Shown one piece after another: positions 6,204 through 10,268 of a stretch of 10,268 nt of DNA; the first letter of the stretch is position 1; the number at the start of each line of letters is the position of its first letter. The notes under the pieces were generated by a model that ran no database searches, was not told the DNA's origin, and worked only from the letters and a program-made list of their open reading frames with translations. The DNA lies in assembly GCA_003151655.1 (NCBI GenBank), contig PLYB01000214.1, positions 539 to 10,806 on the forward strand, written 5' to 3'. The translations under genes were made by a program, and so were the position numbers. The DNA is from Gallionellaceae bacterium (GTDB lineage Bacteria > Pseudomonadota > Gammaproteobacteria > Burkholderiales > Gallionellaceae).

Positions 6204-6437
6204 ATGAAACTATTGTCTACACTGATTGCTGCTGTATTTGCTGTTGTTTCTTTCTCTGCCGTTGCCGCTGAAGGTGCTATGGCTCCTGCCGCAGCTCCAG
6301 CTGCCGCAGCTGCTCCAGCAGCAAAGGGTGATGCAATGAAGAAGGACGACATGAAGAAAGACGAAGCTAAGCCAGCTAAGAAAGCAAAGAAGGCTAAGAA
6401 AGCAAAGAAGGCTAAGAAAGAAGAAGCCGCTAAGTAA
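6204..6437 (+). CDS. Secreted Lys/Ala-rich small protein, unknown function
   Basis: A 77-residue product with a clear signal peptide (MKLLSTLIAAVFAVVSFSAVAA) and a likely cut after residue 22. The mature protein begins with an Ala/Pro segment (about 24-40), then KGDAMKKDDMKKDEAK, and ends in a basic run of repeated AKK triplets (about 58-72) before EEAAK. The basic part is encoded by an 18-base tandem repeat (6375-6392, 6393-6410, partial to 6420). Composition resembles histone H1-like or other low-complexity polycation tails, but the signal peptide places it outside the cytoplasm, where it might bind anionic surface polymers or metal-laden matrix (inference). GGAGGT (6193-6198) lies 5 bases before the ATG. 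The gene stands alone, with its own promoter and terminator. Confidence 0.85.
   Translation: MKLLSTLIAAVFAVVSFSAVAAEGAMAPAAAPAAAAAPAAKGDAMKKDDMKKDEAKPAKKAKKAKKAKKAKKEEAAK
6375..6420 (+). repeat. 18-bp tandem repeat coding AKK units
   Basis: The unit GCTAAGAAAGCAAAGAAG occurs at 6375-6392 and 6393-6410 with a 10-base partial third copy. The two full copies are identical, which suggests recent slippage and length variation between strains. Confidence 0.8.
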
Positions 6438-6452
6438 TTTAGCGTAATTCTA

Positions 6453-6480
6453 AAAGGCAGGGGAAACCCTGCCTTTTTTT
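6453..6480 (+). terminator. Intrinsic terminator
   Basis: AAAGGCAGGG (6453-6462) and CCCTGCCTTT (6467-6476) form a 10-bp stem capped by a GAAA tetraloop, running into seven T residues (6474-6480). It lies 15 bases after the stop of the Lys/Ala-rich protein gene. Textbook rho-independent structure. Confidence 0.95.
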
Positions 6481-6777
6481 ATTTAACTCGCCCCATTTAT
6501 TGATTAACCGTTAAGCTTATCGATGCTTCCCTTAGAAACATCCCGAAAAAATTACACCTATCTTCAGGTAGCTAAACGCCGATTAAAAGGCTTTAAGAAT
6601 TGGCTTTAATTGACGAAAAAGGTGGTCCAAACCAAGTCAATAACCATGTGGTGCCATGCAATTTTAAAATTGTAACCATTCTCCACGCACATACGAATCA
6701 CAGAATGAGTTCATCAGTTTCTTAACTCACGGGCTCACTTTAGAATTGATCATTAATCTTGAAACTAGGGGAATAAA
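6481..6777. other. Intergenic stretch, no gene seen
   Basis: A/T-rich DNA without a convincing reading frame on either strand. It holds a 14-base perfect palindrome CAATTTTAAAATTG (6659-6672) and, near its end, a possible -10 TAGAAT (6741-6746) without a good -35. I see nothing else. Confidence 0.5.
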
Positions 6778-6918
6778 ATGAAAAATATCAAATTGATTCT
6801 GATTATATTAGCTGCTGTGTCAATGGCTGCTTGTTCGTCGCACAAGATGGGTAAAATGTCGTCTTCTGGGATTTTGCCGCAAGCATCGGCAGTGACATTT
6901 TCAGTAAGTGTGCTTTAG
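6778..6918 (+). CDS. Small putative lipoprotein
   Basis: A 46-residue frame preceded by a good Shine-Dalgarno, AGGGGA (6767-6772), 5 bases before ATG 6778. The N-terminus MKNIKLILIILAAVSMAAC followed by SS is a lipoprotein signal: basic residues, a hydrophobic stretch, then AAC with Cys19 as the lipidation site. The mature part (CSSHKMGKMSSSGILPQAS and a hydrophobic tail ending SVSVL) has only 28 residues and no known motif. It stops 18 bases before the open frame of a cheW remnant, so it may be the stub of a longer lipoprotein gene cut by the event that destroyed cheW, or an entericidin-like small lipoprotein. Existence of a translated gene is likely; completeness is uncertain. Confidence 0.6.
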   Translation: MKNIKLILIILAAVSMAACSSHKMGKMSSSGILPQASAVTFSVSVL

Positions 6919-6935
6919 CTGTATTTTCTTAATAA

Positions 6936-7127
6936 GCGCGCATCTTCCTGAATGAAGTGACCTTGTCGCATGACCAGATCAAGGCTGCACCTTCGCTTTC
7001 AACATCACTCGACACCCGTTACATCATGGGGTTGGGAACTATCGATCAACGCATGTTGATTCTGGTTGATATTGAAAGACTTATGACCAGCAAAGATATG
7101 GAACTCGTTGACGAAGCGGCAGCGTGA
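6936..7127 (+). pseudogene. cheW: cheW remnant (C-terminal fragment)
   Basis: The frame opens after TAA 6933-6935 and ends at TGA 7125-7127, 63 residues. From about 6954 the peptide EVTLSHDQIKAAPSL, then DTRYIMGLGTIDQRMLILVDIERLM, follows the C-terminal half of CheW, the adaptor that links chemoreceptors to CheA: the xxVxxLxxxQIxxAP strand, the YIxGxG motif and the LILVDIERLL helix. The N-terminal half (about two thirds of the usual 150-170 residues) is absent. Upstream lies the small lipoprotein, not cheW sequence, and no start with a ribosome binding site is seen (GTG 6957 is the only candidate). The remaining frame is undamaged, so the truncation may be fairly recent. Confidence 0.8.
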
Positions 7128-7182
7128 TTCTAAACAACTTGTAGGTGAATTCAGTAATAGAATGCAGAGCGGCCATGGATGT

Positions 7183-7236
7183 TTGCAAAGACAATCAGGC
7201 AAGGGGCGGCCTCTTTCTGTCATTCGGAAGTGGCTG
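7183..7236. repeat. Diverged interspersed repeat (copy B)
   Basis: The left part 7183-7211 (TTGCAAAGACAATC... to CGGCC) matches 10220-10248 at 24 of 29 positions. The right part 7207-7236 matches 5894-5923 at 23 of 30. It is thus a mosaic that joins the two other copies. No protein is recognisable in the 7128-7336 interval that holds it. Confidence 0.5.
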
Positions 7237-7283
7237 TTTTATGGAAAACAATTCGTTAATATAACGAGACTTCTTCCTTTGTC

Positions 7284-7312
7284 TTGTGACTGTTGGCTTG
7301 GAATAAGATTAT
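7284..7312 (+). promoter_or_regulatory. Possible promoter of the antiporter gene
   Basis: TTGTGA (7284-7289), a 17-base spacer and GATTAT (7307-7312) match the sigma-70 hexamers at 4 of 6 positions each. It ends 24 bases before ATG 7337. Moderate match only. Confidence 0.3.
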
Positions 7313-7336
7313 CAATGCCATAATCTAAGGATATTA

Positions 7337-8574
7337 ATGGAATCATCCGCCTCGTTGGAACTCGCCAAGCACTCATTATTAATGTTTGGCGCTATCCTCG
7401 CCGTTGGCACCTTCTCCGGCCTAATAGCACGTCTGGCAAAGGTTCCCGATGTCGTGGTATTTCTGCTGTTCGGCTTGATGATCGGTCCAAGCATGCTGGG
7501 GTTTGTAGACATCAAGGCCGATTCGACGATTAACCAGTTGATCATGATTTTCGGTTCTAGCTTTATCCTGTTCGACGGAGGTGCATCGGTTCGCCTCAAG
7601 GTGTTGAAAGAAGTTTGGATCACTATCTTGGTTTTGGCCACTGCAGGAGTGCTGATTACTGCAGCGATCACGGGCTTGGCGGCCCATTATTTCCTGGGGC
7701 TTGCCCCAATGTTGCGCTGTTGCTCGGAACGGTTATTGCATCTACCGACCCCGCCACACTGGTTCCCGTTTTCAAACAGGTACACATCAAGGATCGTGTG
7801 GCGCAGACCGTAGTGAGCGAATCGGCGTTCAACGATGCGATGGGTGCCATCCTCACATTTACCGTGCTGGGCGTAGCGTTGGGAGCGGGTGAATTCTCGG
7901 TGGGCGATGCGCTTATTGATCTACTCAAACAATCACTGTTGGGCATCTTCATCGGCGGGTCATTGGGTTATCTGGCAGCGTTTTTCATCGCACATGAGAA
8001 ATTCAACTTTCTTGCCGAATTTGCTCCAGTAGTAGCACTAATGGCTGTGATCGGCGCCTACATGGGCGCGGACGGCATGCACGCCAGCGGCTTCATGGCG
8101 GTGTTCGTGTTCGGCATCGTGCTGGGCAATCAGGAATCGTTGGGCTTCAAATTGACCGAGAGAGAAGGCGACGAACTGGAGGGCTTTGTGCTGACCACGG
8201 CTCTCATCATGCGCATGTTCATCTTTATCCTGCTTGGCACACAAGTAAATTTCGGCCTGATGAGCTTATACCTGTTCGGCGGCATCGCGGTAGTCATCGT
8301 GTTTATGCTGGTGGCGCGCCCCCTTACCGTGTTCCTGTGTGCCATGCCAGACCGCCGCGCCAAGTGGAGTTTCAAGGAAATGCTGTTCATGTGCTGGACA
8401 CGTGAAACTGGCGTTATTCCAGGTGCACTCGCCGGTATGTTGGTCGGTATGAAAGCCCCTGGCGCACAGATAATCGCCTCGGTGACCTTCATCGCGATTC
8501 TGATGACGATATTAATTCAGGCGACAACTACCAAATGGTTGGCAGGAAAACTGGGCTTGCTGGTAAAAGAATAG
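7337..8574 (+). pseudogene. CPA1-type cation/proton antiporter, frameshifted
   Basis: Inner-membrane Na+ or K+/H+ exchanger of the Na_H_Exchanger superfamily. The first frame encodes residues 1-124 (to GLAP); the rest continues one frame back from about 7708 (NVALLLGTVIASTDP) to the stop at 8574. Restoring one C to the run CCCC (7704-7707), or one G to GGGG (7696-7699), gives a continuous protein of about 412 residues with roughly 12 membrane segments. In restored numbering the family signatures are TDP at 137-139 and the ion-binding pair ND at 166-167 (SESAFNDA); the Asn-Asp pair points to electroneutral CPA1 rather than CPA2. No RCK/TrkA-C domain follows. TAAGGA (7326-7331) lies 5 bases before the ATG. 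No other damage is seen, so this is a recent mutation or a sequence error. As given, the first frame ends at 7813. Confidence 0.88.
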
Positions 8575-8632
8575 TTCAGGATAAGCATTTAAAGTTAGTG
8601 ACCGGTGTTGTTTCAGGAACAGACTTCCACAG

Positions 8633-8858
8633 GTCAGAATGAGTAAATGGCGAAACCGGCCACTTTGGGTTATTCACCACCGGCGGCTTTGCGTCGCCCA
8701 ATATTGCGGAATGAAGTTCCGCAAAGTGCCGCACTTCGCTTCCTTCTCCAAATTTGCTTAAATATTGAGCAGTCGACCTCAACGGGGGCGCCTAATCTTG
8801 ACCTAGCGCATAGGACAAACACTGATGTTTTAAAGCCATTCGTACTGTCAGAATGAGT
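8633..8858. repeat. Segment bounded by a 12-bp direct repeat
   Basis: GTCAGAATGAGT occurs at 8633-8644 and again, identically, at 8847-8858, enclosing 202 bases rich in inverted repeats. The layout resembles an inserted small element with a target duplication, but no terminal inverted repeats are evident at its ends, so this remains a suggestion. Confidence 0.4.
8682..8736. repeat. Cluster of three inverted repeats
   Basis: GGCGGC (8682-8687) pairs with GTCGCC (8693-8698, one G-T). TTGCGGAA (8704-8711) pairs perfectly with TTCCGCAA (8717-8724) across the loop TGAAG. AAGTGC-C-GCACTT (8724-8736) is a perfect palindrome sharing base 8724 with the second hairpin. No T-run follows. Confidence 0.6.
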
Positions 8859-8883
8859 CCCGTGAAAAGGATTTAAGAATCAC

Positions 8884-10011
8884 ATGACAAAAAAAATAGC
8901 TTATGAGTGCTTGGTGTGCGGAACGGCTCTTGGTGGGCCGCTAGGCTTGCTGTTTCATTTGTTTGGAATCAAACGGAGCAAGCACAACCCCAATGTTTGC
9001 AATCGTTGCGACGCTCATATGCAGGAGGGGCGTGTAATTGAATTGTCTGTGATATTTGCCGACCTCACCGGTTTTACCGCGATGACCAACCGTTTGGGGC
9101 CTGAACGCAGCTATGATGTGGTGAACGCATTTTTCAAGATGGCTGGTGAGGTACTGATCAAGAACGATGCGTTCATTGATAAATATATCGGTGATGCTGT
9201 CATGGCGATCTTTAATGCGCCGATCCCAAATGCCAAACATGCTCGCGGAGCGACTACCGCTGCGTTGGGTATTCTGGAAGGATTGAAATCGGTCTCCAAA
9301 ACATTGGGGCTGGATTTGCAAGCGCGGGTTGGAGTTGCAACTGGCTATGCGCGAGTCGGACGATTGGGTTCGGCGGATCGAAAGGATTACACAGCCATCG
9401 GGGATGTGGTCAACCTCGCATCACGGCTTGAGGCATTAGCAAAACCTGGCGAGGTACTAGTGGATGGAAAAGCATTTACCCAAGTGGCCGAGGATTATCC
9501 TGACCTGACTCCCGAGGAATTAAACGTGCGAGGATTTTCCGAACCCGTGGAGGTTTATCGCATCGGAAAATCAAATCGCGAAAATGCTGCAATTGCAGTT
9601 CAGCCGCCTGATCAACTTGCTATGCGGCCGAGAGTTGGTTTGGGAATGTTGTTATTTTCCATTTTTGGCGCGCCGTGCGCTGTGGTGACGACACTCAGTC
9701 CGCTTGCGATCATACTCGGGTTGGGATCGTTTATGAGCGCGCTGAGTCCTGCATTTAACGCGCTTGATGCGGCGCAGATCAGAATCCCTTTGCAGATATT
9801 TGCTGTGTTGGGCGCGATCATCAATTTATATGTAATCAAACATGGGCGTTCTTATCGTCAACAGCCCGATGCAAACGAATTGACCGTTCTCGAAAAACGC
9901 AAGATTAATTTAGTAGTTGGACTTTCGATTATTTCCCTATTGGCAGTGGCGTATGAGACTTATGTCCATATTTTTATTCTAGGAATGTCTTACTTTAGCC
10001 CGACTTTATAG
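8884..10011 (+). CDS. Class III adenylate cyclase with CxxC...CxxC N-terminus and membrane C-terminus
   Basis: A 375-residue protein predicted to make cAMP from ATP. Residues 1-47 carry C9xxC12 and C39xxC42, a zinc-ribbon-like pair. The cyclase domain spans about 50-228: metal ligands D60 (IFADLTGFT) and D104 (KYIGDAVMAIF), adenine-selecting K100 and T170 (DYTAIGD), and transition-state N177 and R181 (VNLASRLE). K plus T suggests an adenylate cyclase of the class IIIb type rather than a guanylate cyclase. Residues about 252-366 form an estimated three or four hydrophobic helices, so the catalytic part is tethered at its C-terminal side, the reverse of most bacterial membrane cyclases. I do not recognise the membrane region. 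The ribosome binding site AAGGAT (8867-8872) is rather far (11 bases) from ATG 8884. Confidence 0.9.
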   Translation: MTKKIAYECLVCGTALGGPLGLLFHLFGIKRSKHNPNVCNRCDAHMQEGRVIELSVIFADLTGFTAMTNRLGPERSYDVVNAFFKMAGEVLIKNDAFIDKYIGDAVMAIFNAPIPNAKHARGATTAALGILEGLKSVSKTLGLDLQARVGVATGYARVGRLGSADRKDYTAIGDVVNLASRLEALAKPGEVLVDGKAFTQVAEDYPDLTPEELNVRGFSEPVEVYRIGKSNRENAAIAVQPPDQLAMRPRVGLGMLLFSIFGAPCAVVTTLSPLAIILGLGSFMSALSPAFNALDAAQIRIPLQIFAVLGAIINLYVIKHGRSYRQQPDANELTVLEKRKINLVVGLSIISLLAVAYETYVHIFILGMSYFSPTL

Positions 10012-10161
10012 CGTTGATCAAAATACGAATGCCGCAAAAAGTGAAAACGCTTTGGGTTGATTTTAGTGCGGATGGTTAACAACTGCTTCACGGTGGTCAA
10101 TATGAGCAAGATGAAGTTCGGCCTTGTGCCACTATGTATAGCGGTGCATAGGTGCCATGAA

Positions 10162-10197
10162 GAGGCGTTCGCATAGTGTACACAATGCGAACGCCTC
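10162..10197. repeat. 36-bp near-perfect palindrome
   Basis: GAGGCGTTCGCAT (10162-10174) is complementary to ATGCGAACGCCTC (10185-10197), with the inner palindrome GTGTACAC (10176-10183). Only the A/A pair 10175/10184 fails. No T-run follows, so it is not a simple terminator of the cyclase gene 150 bases upstream. It could be a mobile-element end, a recombination site or a strong operator. Confidence 0.75.
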
Positions 10198-10216
10198 GCT
10201 ACGTTGCTGCCAGTAG

Positions 10217-10248
10217 CAATTGCGAAGACAATCCGGCAATTGTCGGCC
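10217..10248. repeat. Interspersed repeat (copy C) with inverted ends
   Basis: CAATTGC (10217-10223) and GCAATTG (10236-10242) are perfect inverted repeats. Bases 10220-10248 match 7183-7211 at 24 of 29 positions. The surrounding 10012-10268 holds no recognisable gene. Confidence 0.5.
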
Positions 10249-10268
10249 CAGAGTGTGTAAAAACTCAG

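Larger units (their letters stand above)
8575..8883. other. Intergenic stretch with palindromes and a flanking direct repeat
   Basis: No convincing gene. An open frame at 8647-8856 has no ribosome binding site and no recognisable protein, and runs through stacked palindromes, so I treat it as chance. The interval holds hairpins at 8682-8698 and 8704-8736 and the 12-base direct repeat GTCAGAATGAGT at 8633-8644 and 8847-8858. Confidence 0.5.

Noticed and set aside
7108..7323. 71-residue open frame overlapping the cheW remnant
   Set aside because: It reads the cheW frame out of phase and then the dispersed repeat; the protein resembles only a translation of that repeat.
7690..7715. Programmed -1 frameshift in the antiporter
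   Set aside because: No X-XXY-YYZ heptamer lies in the required frame near the junction; a lost base in a homopolymer explains it more simply.
8647..8856. 69-residue open frame between antiporter and cyclase
   Set aside because: No Shine-Dalgarno, no recognisable protein, and it spans three adjoining palindromes within the direct-repeat-bounded segment.
10185..10268. Open frame running off the right edge (28 codons)
   Set aside because: It begins inside the 36-bp palindrome, has no ribosome binding site and crosses a dispersed repeat; too short to support a gene.

Overview
The window looks like a chromosomal segment from a betaproteobacterium, perhaps a Nitrosomonadales/Gallionellaceae-like freshwater organism. 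This rests on the purN–DUF3108–RsmB-like methyltransferase backbone, the bacteriohemerythrin fused to HD-GYP, the chemotaxis remnant and the style of the intergenic repeats. Genus-level placement is inference. All recognisable protein genes lie on the + strand. There are no tRNA, rRNA, CRISPR or intact insertion-sequence genes.

Layout. 1-54 may be the 3' end of an upstream gene, followed by a hairpin. 123-761 is purN (de novo purine synthesis) and 822-1865 is a DUF3108 envelope protein with an Ala/Pro-rich spacer, ending in a strong hairpin. 1965-1991 is a good match to a flagellar sigma-28 promoter in front of 2035-2346, a small acidic exported protein. After a structured noncoding stretch, 2640-4199 encodes a GAF-like/HD-GYP/hemerythrin protein, predicted to couple O2 or redox state to c-di-GMP breakdown; one hemerythrin iron ligand is replaced by Gln. 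4204-4410 holds two copies of a roughly 95-bp repeat with palindromic arms, just before 4428-5702, an RsmB/NOP-type rRNA m5C methyltransferase.

5703-6203 has no firm gene but several inverted repeats. At its end is a near-consensus promoter overlapped by two adjacent perfect palindromes, driving 6204-6437, a secreted Lys/Ala-rich protein with its own terminator. 6778-6918 is a tiny lipoprotein gene, and directly after it 6936-7127 is the C-terminal remnant of a cheW gene. 7337-8574 is a CPA1-type cation/proton antiporter broken by a single frameshift near 7696-7710. 8884-10011 is a class III adenylate cyclase with an N-terminal CxxC...CxxC module and a C-terminal membrane region. The rest, to 10268, is repeat-rich noncoding DNA with a 36-bp near-perfect palindrome.

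How it fits together. The housekeeping genes (purN, DUF3108, methyltransferase) look like a conserved backbone into which signalling and envelope genes have been placed. The signalling part is coherent: a sigma-28-type promoter, a c-di-GMP phosphodiesterase with a di-iron sensor, a decayed cheW and a cAMP cyclase point to control of motility and surface lifestyle. Short interspersed repeats and broken genes between 5700 and 8880 suggest past rearrangement. I did not find a complete undescribed defence or mobile system. The least explained items are the acidic exported protein with its sigma-28-like promoter, the variant hemerythrin-HD-GYP, and the double-palindrome promoter of the Lys/Ala-rich protein.
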